A stretch of 61,575 nt of DNA from Planctomycetota bacterium. Lineage in GTDB: Bacteria > Planctomycetota > Planctomycetia > Planctomycetales > Planctomycetaceae. Of the stretch, positions 18,506 to 28,044 are shown one piece after another (the first letter of the stretch is position 1; each line of letters begins with the position of its first letter). The translations under genes were made by a program, and so were the position numbers. Under the pieces are notes generated by a model. That model ran no database searches. It saw only the letters and a list, made by a program, of their open reading frames with translations, and was not told the DNA's origin. The stretch covers positions 1 through 61,575 of the forward strand of contig JAFMMM010000003.1 of the NCBI GenBank assembly GCA_017859815.1, read 5' to 3'.

Positions 18506-19759
18506 TTACCACAGCGGAAGTCGATTCGGCTGCGACCAGCGAATTCTCGCCAGCAGAACATTGCCGCGATATCCGGCACGGGGAAGCCACTCGCCCACCG
18601 TCACCCATGATTCCTCCGGACTCACGTGCGTGACATGAAAATTTCCCATCAAAGCCACCTGGTCCGCATCGCTGACACCGTCGCCCACAAGTGGCAGAAC
18701 AACCCGTTCCGTCGACTTCAGCAGACACTGCCGCTCCGGGTCAACCTGAGCGATCCACAGTGGTGACCGCCAGCGAATGACCTTCTCGTTGCTCGCGTCC
18801 CGGCGGGTGTAGACCAGAAACAGGCCGTCACTGTGAACCATCCAGTGCTGCTGCGTGGTGCTCATTTCCAGCGGTGTTCCGTCATCCCAGGACCACGCTC
18901 GCTTTTCAGTCCAGGTGAGACCGTCGCTGCTGGTACTGACATACCCGCGCTGATCCTCCGCACGAATTGTCATCCAGAATCGCTGATCAAATTGGGCAAC
19001 ACTGGGTTCCAGCAATCCCCGACCATGGCGATTTTCCAGCGGCTCACCAACCTGCTGAATCTGCAACTGCTGACCATCGAAATCGGCTCGTACGCCGGCA
19101 ACCATTCGATTGGTTTCCTGCGGTCCGAATGTCAGGGACATCTGAATTTCCCCGCTCGGCAGGACGACTCGCTGGCCACAGTTATTCGTGTAGATGTGTG
19201 CCCCCCGCGGATCATCCCACGCCAGAATTTTCCGCCCCGACCAGCGACCGTCGGCGGATCGCGTGACATAGACCGGATAACGGGCCAGCTGCTCCCGCCG
19301 GGCAAAATACTGTCCGCGATAGAATACGACATGCCCGAGGGCCAGCACGCTTTTGGTCTGAGGATGATACTGCGGAGTCACATCACAAACCGCTGCCAGC
19401 AGACCATCATCGCGCCCCGGAATCGGCTCGCGGCCCAGTGCGGCGATCGGCTGCGGTTCCGTCCATGTCCGCCCAAGGTCGCGACTCTCCGTGAAGTGCA
19501 CCGGGCCAAAATAGTCTGAACCCCCGATTTCCTGCATTGTCATCAGCACCATTGGCTGACCGTCCTGATCAGGCACACTGCAGGCCCGCGGGTGAAACCA
19601 CGTCTTCGCCGTACCGTCACGATTCTTCCATAACGTATCGGTCGAGATCGCCGCGATCAGATCCGCGTGAGGCTGTTCGGGCACCGAAGATCTCTGTGCC
19701 CGCACGACTGACAAACTGCAGATCAACGCCAGCAGGATTCGCAACAGGGTTCGCAACAT
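18506..19759 (-). CDS. Exported sialidase-like (BNR repeat) protein
   Basis: Protein of 417 residues with a signal peptide (residues 1-21, ending VVRAQ), so exported. Two Asp-box-like motifs are visible: SRDLGRTW and SSDGLTW, the second followed by the beta strand typical of BNR repeats, which supports a six-bladed sialidase-type propeller. An early FHPRACSVPDQDG and the late glycine-rich blocks are common in planctomycete paralogs. It could be an exo-sialidase or a related glycosidase; catalytic residues cannot be assigned with confidence. It is a single gene on the minus strand about 130 bases upstream of the BASS transporter; shared transcription is possible. Confidence 0.75.
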   Translation of the reverse strand: MLRTLLRILLALICSLSVVRAQRSSVPEQPHADLIAAISTDTLWKNRDGTAKTWFHPRACSVPDQDGQPMVLMTMQEIGGSDYFGPVHFTESRDLGRTWTEPQPIAALGREPIPGRDDGLLAAVCDVTPQYHPQTKSVLALGHVVFYRGQYFARREQLARYPVYVTRSADGRWSGRKILAWDDPRGAHIYTNNCGQRVVLPSGEIQMSLTFGPQETNRMVAGVRADFDGQQLQIQQVGEPLENRHGRGLLEPSVAQFDQRFWMTIRAEDQRGYVSTSSDGLTWTEKRAWSWDDGTPLEMSTTQQHWMVHSDGLFLVYTRRDASNEKVIRWRSPLWIAQVDPERQCLLKSTERVVLPLVGDGVSDADQVALMGNFHVTHVSPEESWVTVGEWLPRAGYRGNVLLARIRWSQPNRLPLW

Positions 19760-20055
19760 GATTCTCTCATTCCCGACCGGACCGTGTTAACAGCGATGCT
19801 GCAGTCTCACCTGAAACCCGTCCCACCGCCGCTACCAGCCTGATGACACCGCAGAGTACTGATCAGAGCTGTGACTGACTACCGAGCCGAATCACGCACA
19901 TCAGGGAGACTGCCACGACTGCGACCGCTGGTGAAACCCAAATTCAGTCAGTACGCTTTTCAAAAGCGGGAGCCTGCTCCCGAATGCACCGCGGTCGCAA
20001 ATCACGCTGCCGGCTGCACAGCATCCACATTCCGACAACACGCCGAGAGCCTCTG

Positions 20056-22593
20056 ATGAACAGACTGTCCGGACTGCCCCACGCCGCACGTTTCCGAATC
20101 CTGCAGACTGCAGTGTTGATCGCTGCCACGCTGCAGCTCGCCGCTCAGGATTCTCAGACACGCACTGCTGCTGACTCCGCAACGCAGGAAGCGTGGCTGA
20201 AGAATATGGCGTGGCATCACTTCTTTACGCCTGCGGAAATGCAGCAGGTGACTGGTCTGTCCGCAGGGGAACTTCAGTCACAGCTGCAACAACTGGGGCC
20301 ACGGCCGGACACCGGCAGGATCCGTCCGCAGGATCGCGTCCATGTGCTGCCTTATCCGGGTGGCCGGCATCCCCGCATCGGCTTTCTGGACGGGGCCGTG
20401 GATCCTCAGCGAGAAACCAAGCTCAGCGTCTTCGCTCCCTGGGATGATCGCAGTTACGCTGTCCTGGATGTCCCGGAAGCCGTCTGGTCCAACCTTGGGC
20501 TGACTTACCTGGCCCATACCCACGTCGACACTCTCTGGACCAAACAGAACCTGCAGTTGCCGCAGCAGGAGTGGCAGATCAATCCGGACGGCAGTCTGCA
20601 AATGGAACGCAAACTGCCCAATGGAATCGTCTTCGGGACGAAAGTGATTCCACGGAACGATCATCTGCGGATGAAAATGTGGCTGACAAATGGCACCGAT
20701 AAAACTCTCACAGATCTCCGCGTTCAGAACTGCGTGATGCTGAAAGGAATGCAGGGATTCGATCAGCAGACCAATGAAAACAAGCAATTCACGGATGGCT
20801 ATGCCGTGGCGGGTTCCCCGGACAAACAGCACTGGATCATCACAGCGTGGACGCCGCTGCATCGCGGCTGGGGCAATGCTCCCTGCCCCTGCCTGCACTC
20901 GGACCCGGTCTTTCCGGATTGTCCGCCGGGGGAGACCCGCTTCCTGCGCGGCTGGTTCTCCTTCTTCGCCGGTGAAGATCTGCAATCGGAACTGGATCGC
21001 ATCGAGGCCACGGGATGGAGACAGCATCCGCTGCATCATGTCACAGGAAATGTCACCGGACAGGTCCTCGACAGCGTCTCCGGAAAGCCGCTTCCCTGCC
21101 GACTCTATGTTCACAACAAAGACTCCGACACCTGGCACTTTGCCCGTTCAACAGCCGTCGCCGGCTCGGCCGTGGAATACCGCAAACGCGTTGGGAAGAC
21201 GCAGAGTATTGAACACCACGTCACACTTTCGGCAGATCCGTTTCAGCTGGATCTTCCCCCGGGCCGCTACACCATTCGCGCGGAATACGGCAAGGAATAT
21301 GTGCCGCAGGAAACAGAAATCGAAGTGAGCGAACAAGGTCCGAGGCAGAAGATCACGCTGCAGTTGCAGCGAATGATCAGCATGAACAGCAGGGGCTGGT
21401 ACAGCGGTGACACGCACATTCATCGCCAGTTGGAAGACCTGCCCAATCTGATTCTGGCGGAGGACGTGAATGTCGCACTGCCGCTGACACACTGGGTCCG
21501 TGACAGTTCTGAAGTCCCCGCCGCCAGTGGGCCGGAACAAGCCCCGGAATTGATCGCTGTGGATGACTCGCATGTGATCTGGCCGGTGAATACCGAGTAC
21601 GAAATCTTCAGCATCAATCGCCGTCGACAGACTCAGGGCGCAGTCTTTGTCCTCAACCATCGTCAGCCACTGACCCAGCCGGCTCCGCCCGTCAGTCCGG
21701 TCACGGCCGCCGCGCGACAGCAGGGTGCCCTGCTTGACCTCGACAAGCATTCGTGGGCGTGGTCCATGATGATCATACCGCTGATGCAGGTCGACCTGTT
21801 TGAACTCAGCAACAACCACAACTGGAGGACGGAGTTTGGCTTTCCCCAGTGGACCCTGGAAAACGCTCCTGACTGGCCGGAGATTGAGCGATCCGAACGC
21901 GGTTTTACAGAGCTGGGCTGGACGGAATTTGGAATGCAAACCTACTACGCGGTGCTGAATTGCGGATATCGCATGCGAGTCACTGCTGGAACCGGCGCTG
22001 GGGTCCATCCGGTCCCACTGGGTCACGGGCGCGTGTACGTCCATACCGGGCAGCAGTTTTCCTACGAAGGCTGGATCGCGGGGCTGAATCGCGGCAACAG
22101 CTTTGCCACGACCGGCCCGCTGGCTGACCTGCGTTTCAATCAGGAACTTCCGGGCACGACCTGGACCACAGAACAATCGCAGAACACGGTTCAGGTGCAG
22201 GGAATGATCTGGTCTCGACACCGCCTGAAATCAATTGAGGTGATTCACAATGGACGCATCGTCCAGCAGCAGCAGCCCGCGATGACGCCCGCAAACGGCG
22301 GCTATCAGTGCTCTGTGGATCTCGGGCTGACATTCAGCGGCTCCGGCTGGGTCGCCGTACGGGGCTTCGAAGACCTTCCGGATCAGCGAGTCAGCTTCTT
22401 CCATACCAACCCCGTCTTTGTGGATGTCAACGAGATGCCCGTCCAGCCACGACGCCGCGATGCCGAGTTCTTTGTGCAGCGGATGGATGAAGAACTGCGT
22501 CGTAACGAAGCAGTGCTCTCTGATGAGGCGTTGGCGGAATATTCCGCGGCGCGAAAAATCTGGGCGGAACATCTGAAACGCGCAACGGACTGA
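20056..22593 (+). CDS. Exported CehA/McbA-like PHP-fold metallohydrolase
   Basis: Protein of 845 residues with a short signal-like N terminus (residues 1-32, ending LQLAAQ). The C-terminal half carries the PHP-superfamily metal motif SGDTHIH (450-456) and later conserved segments with NHRQPLTQPAP, LFELSNNHNWRTEFG and GTGAGVHPVPLGHGRVYVH, as in CehA/McbA-like hydrolases. The N-terminal half contains beta-rich regions and a carboxypeptidase-regulatory-like stretch (GNVTGQVLDSVSGKPLPCRL). Substrate unknown. Start at 20056 was chosen because it places the hydrophobic segment near the N terminus; an in-frame ATG at 19984 adds a basic leader. Single gene, divergent from the sialidase-like gene. Confidence 0.8.
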   Translation: MNRLSGLPHAARFRILQTAVLIAATLQLAAQDSQTRTAADSATQEAWLKNMAWHHFFTPAEMQQVTGLSAGELQSQLQQLGPRPDTGRIRPQDRVHVLPYPGGRHPRIGFLDGAVDPQRETKLSVFAPWDDRSYAVLDVPEAVWSNLGLTYLAHTHVDTLWTKQNLQLPQQEWQINPDGSLQMERKLPNGIVFGTKVIPRNDHLRMKMWLTNGTDKTLTDLRVQNCVMLKGMQGFDQQTNENKQFTDGYAVAGSPDKQHWIITAWTPLHRGWGNAPCPCLHSDPVFPDCPPGETRFLRGWFSFFAGEDLQSELDRIEATGWRQHPLHHVTGNVTGQVLDSVSGKPLPCRLYVHNKDSDTWHFARSTAVAGSAVEYRKRVGKTQSIEHHVTLSADPFQLDLPPGRYTIRAEYGKEYVPQETEIEVSEQGPRQKITLQLQRMISMNSRGWYSGDTHIHRQLEDLPNLILAEDVNVALPLTHWVRDSSEVPAASGPEQAPELIAVDDSHVIWPVNTEYEIFSINRRRQTQGAVFVLNHRQPLTQPAPPVSPVTAAARQQGALLDLDKHSWAWSMMIIPLMQVDLFELSNNHNWRTEFGFPQWTLENAPDWPEIERSERGFTELGWTEFGMQTYYAVLNCGYRMRVTAGTGAGVHPVPLGHGRVYVHTGQQFSYEGWIAGLNRGNSFATTGPLADLRFNQELPGTTWTTEQSQNTVQVQGMIWSRHRLKSIEVIHNGRIVQQQQPAMTPANGGYQCSVDLGLTFSGSGWVAVRGFEDLPDQRVSFFHTNPVFVDVNEMPVQPRRRDAEFFVQRMDEELRRNEAVLSDEALAEYSAARKIWAEHLKRATD

Positions 22594-22662
22594 CCCGTCG
22601 TTTCACACGCCGGCCGAACGCCGTGTCGAAGAGAAGAATCGGCCTTTTCAAACGCGGGAGCG

Positions 22663-23382
22663 CTAGCTGCCGTCGGGTCGCCTCTGCGATGTCGACGTCG
22701 CTGCCGCACCACTGGCAGGCGGATTGTTGTCGGTCGATCCACCACCCGGCTTTGTCTGCATCAGATCCTTGACCCGGTTCAGTAAGCCGCCAAACGTGCG
22801 CGGGTTAAAACCGGAATAGAAACTGGCAATGGAGACAAGCGGCGCCAGCCGCAGATAGGACACCTGGTCCGGACTGGTCAGGGTCTCGGATGCGACCAGC
22901 AACAAACCGGCCAGCGACAACGTGTAAGTTCCAAAACCCCGCATGATCGCGGCCAGATAAGAAGTCAACAACAGCCCCGGGACATTGGCATCCACGACCC
23001 CGGGTTCTCGACTCAGATCAAAGGTCTCCGTAAACCGGCATCGGAATCCAATCGCCCCGAGCACCGAAGAAAGACAGGCCAGGAGTCCAATATTGGATGT
23101 CGTCCAGAACAGAATGCAAACCACCAGCGGCTTGATTCGACTTTGCCACGCCAGCGACGACTGCAACTGATCGCGATAAGGCTGCGTGGAAATCAGGCTG
23201 CCTCCGACGAAAAGCAGAAACCAGAATGTCAGGCAGGCTGTCGCGAGGACAATCTCGGGCCATGTCAGCGGTGTCAGTCTTGTGCCGGGCAGGGCGGCGG
23301 CTGGCGGATCATTTCGTGCTGCCGCTTTCTTTCGCTCAACCACAATCATCTCCTGCCACGGGACGCAATCAACAAAGGACAA
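22663..23382 (-). CDS. Hypothetical multi-spanning membrane protein, TTG start
   Basis: Unrecognised inner-membrane protein of 239 residues. Hydrophobic segments are at about 46-65, 84-110, 135-165 and 172-190; the C terminus is polar and proline/serine rich. The most likely start is the TTG at 23382: an AAGGA sequence built from the stop codon of the upstream gene lies five bases before it. The ATG at 23349 has AGGAG directly against it, which is too close. The gene follows another membrane protein by 8 bases and is probably translated with it. No family is evident; the pair probably works together at the membrane. Confidence 0.65.
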   Translation of the reverse strand: MSFVDCVPWQEMIVVERKKAAARNDPPAAALPGTRLTPLTWPEIVLATACLTFWFLLFVGGSLISTQPYRDQLQSSLAWQSRIKPLVVCILFWTTSNIGLLACLSSVLGAIGFRCRFTETFDLSREPGVVDANVPGLLLTSYLAAIMRGFGTYTLSLAGLLLVASETLTSPDQVSYLRLAPLVSIASFYSGFNPRTFGGLLNRVKDLMQTKPGGGSTDNNPPASGAAATSTSQRRPDGS

Positions 23383-23387
23383 CGAAT

Positions 23388-23392
23388 TCCTT
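23388..23392 (-). promoter_or_regulatory. Shine-Dalgarno overlapping a stop codon
   Basis: On the minus strand the sequence AAGGA is shared with the TAA stop of the upstream membrane gene (23391-23393) and lies five bases before a TTG. This decides the start of the 239-aa protein and implies translational coupling. Confidence 0.65.
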
Positions 23393-23996
23393 ACTTCTGA
23401 TCCTGAGGTGACGGATCGGTCGGAGCATCATTGGTGCTGGCGAGTTTCGAATCCGGCCAGGATTTATCGCGGCGTTCTTTGTCACCACGGGAGGGCAGCA
23501 GCACATCGAAAACCTCTCGCATTTTGTCCATCGCGTTTTTCGAGAACCAGCCACCAAGCAGCCCCAGGGCACTGACGCCGAACGGATTCACACCGACACC
23601 ATCACTGACCAGTCCGGCCCTGGTAATCAGGTACATGGCCATTCCCACGAACGCTCCCTGCCACGGTCGCAACAGATACCACGTGAACCATGAACCTCGG
23701 AAACTGCGATTGCCCAGAAATGTGACGAGAGACTGTGAAGCGTGCAGAAAGCCACCCAAAGCACCCGCCCACAACGCCAGTGAGAGCATTCCCTGAGCGG
23801 GAGTCACGTCATCACCCACTGCCAGCGCGAAGGCTGCAAGGAATTTCTCGCAGACGAATACCGCCGCCACGACCAGGTACAGCGCCAGGATGAAGCCCCA
23901 CCGGATTTCAGCCCGAGAACTCTCGTGGATGTTGTCCCCGGAAGTTTCAGGAGCGGCGGGAGCGGTTTCTGCAGGAGGTTTCGTTGCTTTGCTCAT
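23391..23996 (-). CDS. Hypothetical membrane protein
   Basis: Unrecognised protein of 201 residues. A polar N terminus rich in Ala, Pro and Thr is followed by four hydrophobic segments at about 33-60, 68-90, 105-125 and 132-150, and a charged C-terminal tail. It is followed 8 bases later by a second membrane protein whose ribosome-binding site is formed by its stop codon. The shared architecture (several membrane spans, polar low-complexity tail) and tight coupling suggest a two-part membrane complex, but no function is known. Divergent from the Nramp-like gene. Confidence 0.7.
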   Translation of the reverse strand: MSKATKPPAETAPAAPETSGDNIHESSRAEIRWGFILALYLVVAAVFVCEKFLAAFALAVGDDVTPAQGMLSLALWAGALGGFLHASQSLVTFLGNRSFRGSWFTWYLLRPWQGAFVGMAMYLITRAGLVSDGVGVNPFGVSALGLLGGWFSKNAMDKMREVFDVLLPSRGDKERRDKSWPDSKLASTNDAPTDPSPQDQK

Positions 23997-24336
23997 GGAA
24001 ATTCGTCGGATTAGTCCGGAATGAGTGTTTCCAGGTCAGCCTCAGGAAACAGCGCCAACTCACCCATCCTGCAGAACTCAGGGCAGCAAAGTCAACAGGC
24101 GATCGTCTGCTCAGAAAAACACCGTTGAAATCAGTGCTCGGAGCCGAGCCGGGCCTGTCGGATCTCCTTCCGGATTTGTATTCCATTGTGGAACCAATCG
24201 CGGAAGTCCTTTATCATCTCAGGCCCTGCTCCATCCCGATTTCAGCCCGGATTGCATCGTTCGCCGGCTGTTTTCAGGCCGTATCGTTGCGACGGAGCAA
24301 TCAGATTGATGCCCACCGTTCCTGAAGAGTCCCACT
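23997..24336. other. Divergent intergenic region
   Basis: 340 bases between the membrane-protein pair and the Nramp-like transporter. It must contain two divergent promoters. I see no gene, no clear hairpin and no recognisable metal-responsive riboswitch or operator. Confidence 0.5.
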
Positions 24337-26064
24337 ATGAGTGATGCCGGAAAAGTTGATTCCAGTCGTGAAATGCTGCTCGAAGCACAGCAGCAGGGAC
24401 CACTCGCCACGGTGAAGGTCTTCACCAGACTGTCTGGTCCGGGCTGGCTGCAAAGCGCAATCACTCTGGGTGGAGGATCGCTTGCGGGAAGCCTTTTCCT
24501 TGGTGTGCTTGGTGGCACCAGCATGATCTGGCTGCAGCTGATGGCCATCTTCATGGGCGTGATCATGCTGAGCGCAATCAGCTATGTCACACTGTCTACC
24601 GGCGAACGTCCATTTCGTGCAATCAATCAACACATCAACCCGGTCCTCGGCTGGGGCTGGCTGATCGCCACCATGATGGCCAACATGATCTGGTGCATGC
24701 CGCAGTTCAGCCTGTGTTACGCAGCATTGCAAAAGAACCTGATCGGAGATGCCCTGGAGGATTCGGATGAATCAAAGTTCATCATTTCCGGCATCATTCT
24801 TGTCGCCACCTTTATCGTCGTGCAATTGAATCGCCGCCCCGGACTGGGGCTGAAGATTTTTGACCGCCTGCTGAAGGCTCTGGTGGGGATGATCGTCGTC
24901 TGTTTCTTTGGTGTCGTAATTCTGATGCTGGCCAAAGGACAACTGGATCTTGCTGCCATCATCGCCGGCTTCAAACCGGACCTCGGGCAGTTCAGTAAAC
25001 CAACCGGCACAATCGCAGAGATCATTGCGGGCCTCAGTACCAGTGCGGCAGAGTTCTGGTCAGCACGAGTGGTTCAGGAACAGCGAGCTGTCATGATCGG
25101 GGCGGCAGCAACGGCTGTTGGGATTAACATGACCTTCCTGCTTCCCTACTCCATGCTGAATCGAGGCTGGGACAAACCATTCCGCGGTCTGGCACGATTC
25201 GATCTCTCCACCGGCATGGCGATTCCCTATATCCTTGTCACCAGCTGTGTCGTGATCGCGTCGGCAGCCACGTTTCATGCTCAGCCGGCTGACGAACAGC
25301 TGGCCAGCACCGACGCCGCCGTCATGACTGCCAGCCCCATGTTCTCAAAGGTCCAGAAGTTTCTGACCGCGCGTGTCCAGCACGAAGTGGGAGAAGAAGC
25401 ATGGAACGGAATGTCCGAAACAGAACAGCAGACTGCAATGGCGGCTCTCTCTGGCGAAGAGAAACAACTGGCCCTGTCCCTTGTTCAGCGTGACGCCTTC
25501 CAGCTCTCCCAGTCTCTGGCACCACTGCTGGGAGAACGTCTGGCCAACATCATCTTTGGGCTGGGTGTCTTCGGGATGGGCTTTTCCACCATCATCATCC
25601 TGATGCTTATTAACAGCTATGCTTTTTGCGAAGCGATTGACCAGCCACAAAGCAGCCAGCCGTACTTCAGTATCGGTGCACTGATCGCTGGTCTGGCTGG
25701 CGCTGCATGGCCGTTTTTCTGGACCGGCGACTCCAAGCTGTGGCTGGCAATCCTGACATCGTCCTTCGGCATGATGCTGCTGCCCATTGCCTACATCACT
25801 TTCATGATGATGATGAACAGCAAGTCACTGATGAAAGACGACAAGCCAAAGGGGTTGTCGATGCTGATCTGGAATGTGCTGATGGGCTTCTCCGTTGTCG
25901 GTGCCTGTGCCGCAGCATGGACCGCAGTTTCCGACAAGGTGAAAGATCCGACCGCGGGCGGTGTGGTCATGGCCGTTGGCATTGGCTACGTCGTGGCTGT
26001 AATTCTTGGCTTCGTCATGAAATCGCGTTCAACCACCACCGCCACATCAGCAGCCGAAGAATGA
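24337..26064 (+). CDS. Nramp-like transporter with altered metal motif
   Basis: Inner-membrane protein of 575 residues with about 11-12 hydrophobic segments. The first span, FTRLSGPGWLQSAITLGGGS, matches the first Nramp helix (GPG followed by the unwound metal site), yet the canonical DPGN is replaced by a GGGS-like sequence. In Nramp proteins that Asp and Asn bind Mn or Fe, so the substrate may differ, as in Nramp-related magnesium carriers. A polar insertion near residues 310-390 lies between spans. It is a single gene; the hairpin at 26076-26111 may end its transcript. Assignment to the superfamily is moderately sure, the substrate is not. Confidence 0.72.
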   Translation: MSDAGKVDSSREMLLEAQQQGPLATVKVFTRLSGPGWLQSAITLGGGSLAGSLFLGVLGGTSMIWLQLMAIFMGVIMLSAISYVTLSTGERPFRAINQHINPVLGWGWLIATMMANMIWCMPQFSLCYAALQKNLIGDALEDSDESKFIISGIILVATFIVVQLNRRPGLGLKIFDRLLKALVGMIVVCFFGVVILMLAKGQLDLAAIIAGFKPDLGQFSKPTGTIAEIIAGLSTSAAEFWSARVVQEQRAVMIGAAATAVGINMTFLLPYSMLNRGWDKPFRGLARFDLSTGMAIPYILVTSCVVIASAATFHAQPADEQLASTDAAVMTASPMFSKVQKFLTARVQHEVGEEAWNGMSETEQQTAMAALSGEEKQLALSLVQRDAFQLSQSLAPLLGERLANIIFGLGVFGMGFSTIIILMLINSYAFCEAIDQPQSSQPYFSIGALIAGLAGAAWPFFWTGDSKLWLAILTSSFGMMLLPIAYITFMMMMNSKSLMKDDKPKGLSMLIWNVLMGFSVVGACAAAWTAVSDKVKDPTAGGVVMAVGIGYVVAVILGFVMKSRSTTTATSAAEE

Positions 26065-26075
26065 TCATTCGGTCG

Positions 26076-26111
26076 GACTGCCGGTTGCCTTCGCCTCGGT
26101 TGCCGGCAGTC
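26076..26111 (+). terminator. Hairpin after the Nramp-like gene
   Basis: A perfect 9-bp stem (26076-26084 GACTGCCGG with 26103-26111) lies 11 bases after the stop of the transporter. No U-run follows, so it may be a transcript-end stabiliser rather than an intrinsic terminator. Confidence 0.35.
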
Positions 26112-26154
26112 AGGGTCTTGCGGTTTTCAGAGGCTTTCCGCAAACGGTCTGTCT

Positions 26155-27078
26155 ATGAAACGCAGGACAGCATTCACGCTGATTGAATTGCTGGTTGTGA
26201 TGGCGGTCATAGCCGTCCTGGTGGGGCTGCTGTTGCCCGCCGTTCAGTCCGCCCGCGAAGCTGCTCGCGCCACCCGCTGCCGAAACCAACTCCGACAGAT
26301 CGCACTGGCCCTCCACAATTACCATGATCTGGCGAAAGTCCTGCCACCGGGATGGACCGCAGATCCCGCAACACAAGACCACGGCTGGGGCTGGAGCGTC
26401 GCGATCCTGCCACAGACAGATCAAAGCAGTCTCTGGCAACAGTTCCACCTCCAGGAATCCATCACGGCTCCCCGCCATCTGCCGCTGATTCAAACGGTGC
26501 TGCCGCTGTTTCAGTGTCCCTCAGACAGTTATGACGCTGTCGCTGAAGTTGTCATCGTGGGGCCGGAGTTACTGCTCGATCAATCTCAGCGCAGTTTTCT
26601 GCCGCACCCACCACTCAGCTTCTTCCAGGTTGCAAAATCCAATTACGCCGGAAACTGGGGATCCACAAAGATCGCCGAGCCGCCGGACCACGGAAATGGC
26701 ATTTTCTATCGCAACAGCAGGACAGCCCTGCGGGATATTACAGACGGAACCAGCAACACCGTTGCCGTGGCGGAACGACGAACAACGGAGCGAGAACAGC
26801 CGTGGTTTGATGGGAATCGTCTGCGTTTCATCGATCTAACACTCTGGGTGGGGGCCATTCCTTACGCCTCCGATGCGCCCGCCCGCACGACAGGCACTGC
26901 ATTGATTCCGCCCAATGCGGGATCACGGGCGTTTCCAGGGTTCAGCAGCCTCCACCCGCAGAGCATTCATGCCGCCATGGCAGACGGATCCGTCCGCTCA
27001 CTGTCTTCGCAAATTGACCAGTCGGTCTACGCCGCATTGCACACCCGCGACGGTGGGGAATCGCCGGGCGACTTTTGA
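26155..27078 (+). CDS. DUF1559 type IV pilin-like protein
   Basis: Planctomycete DUF1559-type protein of 307 residues. It begins with a prepilin leader: RRTAFTLIELLVVMAVIAVL, with the processing site before Phe/Thr and the conserved Glu in the hydrophobic helix, so it is probably cleaved and assembled by a type II secretion/pilus-like system. The helix continues into the LLPAVQSAREAARATRC stretch typical of DUF1559. The C terminus carries the HAAMADGSVRSL block, the family's H-X-G-like end. Such genes occur in tens of copies in planctomycete genomes; their exact role is unknown. Single gene, convergent with the metallopeptidase. Confidence 0.92.
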   Translation: MKRRTAFTLIELLVVMAVIAVLVGLLLPAVQSAREAARATRCRNQLRQIALALHNYHDLAKVLPPGWTADPATQDHGWGWSVAILPQTDQSSLWQQFHLQESITAPRHLPLIQTVLPLFQCPSDSYDAVAEVVIVGPELLLDQSQRSFLPHPPLSFFQVAKSNYAGNWGSTKIAEPPDHGNGIFYRNSRTALRDITDGTSNTVAVAERRTTEREQPWFDGNRLRFIDLTLWVGAIPYASDAPARTTGTALIPPNAGSRAFPGFSSLHPQSIHAAMADGSVRSLSSQIDQSVYAALHTRDGGESPGDF

Positions 27079-27207
27079 GCCGGAATGGCACGCTGACACT
27101 GCAAGCCCTGCAGAAGCCATGCAGCGATCGCCTGTGAGCGGCCGGGTCTGCCAGCGACAAGTCTCACCGTGTCGCTGCTGCGACAACGGTCCACGTCAAA
27201 CATCGGA

Positions 27208-28044
27208 TCACGATACCGCTTTCCGCGATCTGCGAATCCGAAAGATGCCAACCGCTGTGAATGCGGTGATCAGAACCAGTTGGCCCGGTTCAGGCACCAT
27301 CGTATAACCAAGATCAGCAAAGCCTCCCAGCGTGACCGTACTGATAAAAGTGGATCCGCCCAGCCAGCCCGTCATCAATTCGTTTTGAAAATCCTGACCG
27401 GTGATGTTGCTGACAAATCCGGTTGCGCTGCCACCTCCGTCAACCTCGTTCCAGTGGCCGTCCGCCGTTCCTGCACCACCGCCCAGTTCGACTGGTACGA
27501 ATGTCGCCGTCGGTTGATTAAACTCTGACTGCCAGGCAGCCAAAGCATTTGCCCCGGTATACTCCCCGGAACCCGCAACATACAGTTCCTGAAACCCCGC
27601 AAATCCCACCGCGCTGCTGCTCCATAGTGAACCGATACCCAGAACATGCCCCATCTCGTGCAGAATCACATCACTGAGTGTTCCCGCAGTTTCCAGACTC
27701 GCGATGTCAGCGGAATCAAACTGCATCGCGCCTGTTTCTGTATACAGGTAGTTTAATTCCGTTCCCAACTTGGCAGTTTGCGGGCCCGCGCTTCCCAGAA
27801 CCCCTCCCACACCATCAATCGCGGCGGCTTGGGCGGTGATTGACACAACTGTCGAGGACACCGTGTCCTCGTACCCGATGATGTGGGATTCCCAGGTCTG
27901 TGCCGCAGCTTCAAAAATAGCCTGCTGGGAAGCCGTAAATCCGGAATACGAGAGTTGAATGTCGAATCCAATCACACCAGCAGAAACCCGGTCGCCGAAG
28001 AACGCAATGAACAGCAGGGCTGTGATCGAACAAAGGTTTTTCAT
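27208..28044 (-). CDS. PEP-CTERM leishmanolysin-like metallopeptidase
   Basis: Exported protein of 278 residues. A signal peptide (1-22, ending RVSA) leads into a domain with the zinc motif HEMGH at 129-133. The usual metzincin third His at HExxHxxGxxH is absent (Ser). Instead GHW at 196-198 supplies a likely third ligand and ELMTG (222-226) a Met-turn, the layout of leishmanolysin-like peptidases (M8). The C terminus is VPEP (250-253), a hydrophobic helix and RIRRSRK: a PEP-CTERM sorting signal, implying exosortase-linked anchoring. The ATG at 28044 is preferred for the signal peptide. The gene lies next to tRNA-Ala without evident relation. Confidence 0.82.
   Translation of the reverse strand: MKNLCSITALLFIAFFGDRVSAGVIGFDIQLSYSGFTASQQAIFEAAAQTWESHIIGYEDTVSSTVVSITAQAAAIDGVGGVLGSAGPQTAKLGTELNYLYTETGAMQFDSADIASLETAGTLSDVILHEMGHVLGIGSLWSSSAVGFAGFQELYVAGSGEYTGANALAAWQSEFNQPTATFVPVELGGGAGTADGHWNEVDGGGSATGFVSNITGQDFQNELMTGWLGGSTFISTVTLGGFADLGYTMVPEPGQLVLITAFTAVGIFRIRRSRKAVS

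Noticed and set aside
21148..22221. A 357-codon minus-strand frame inside the CehA-like gene
   Set aside because: Shadow of a real gene; no conserved motif.
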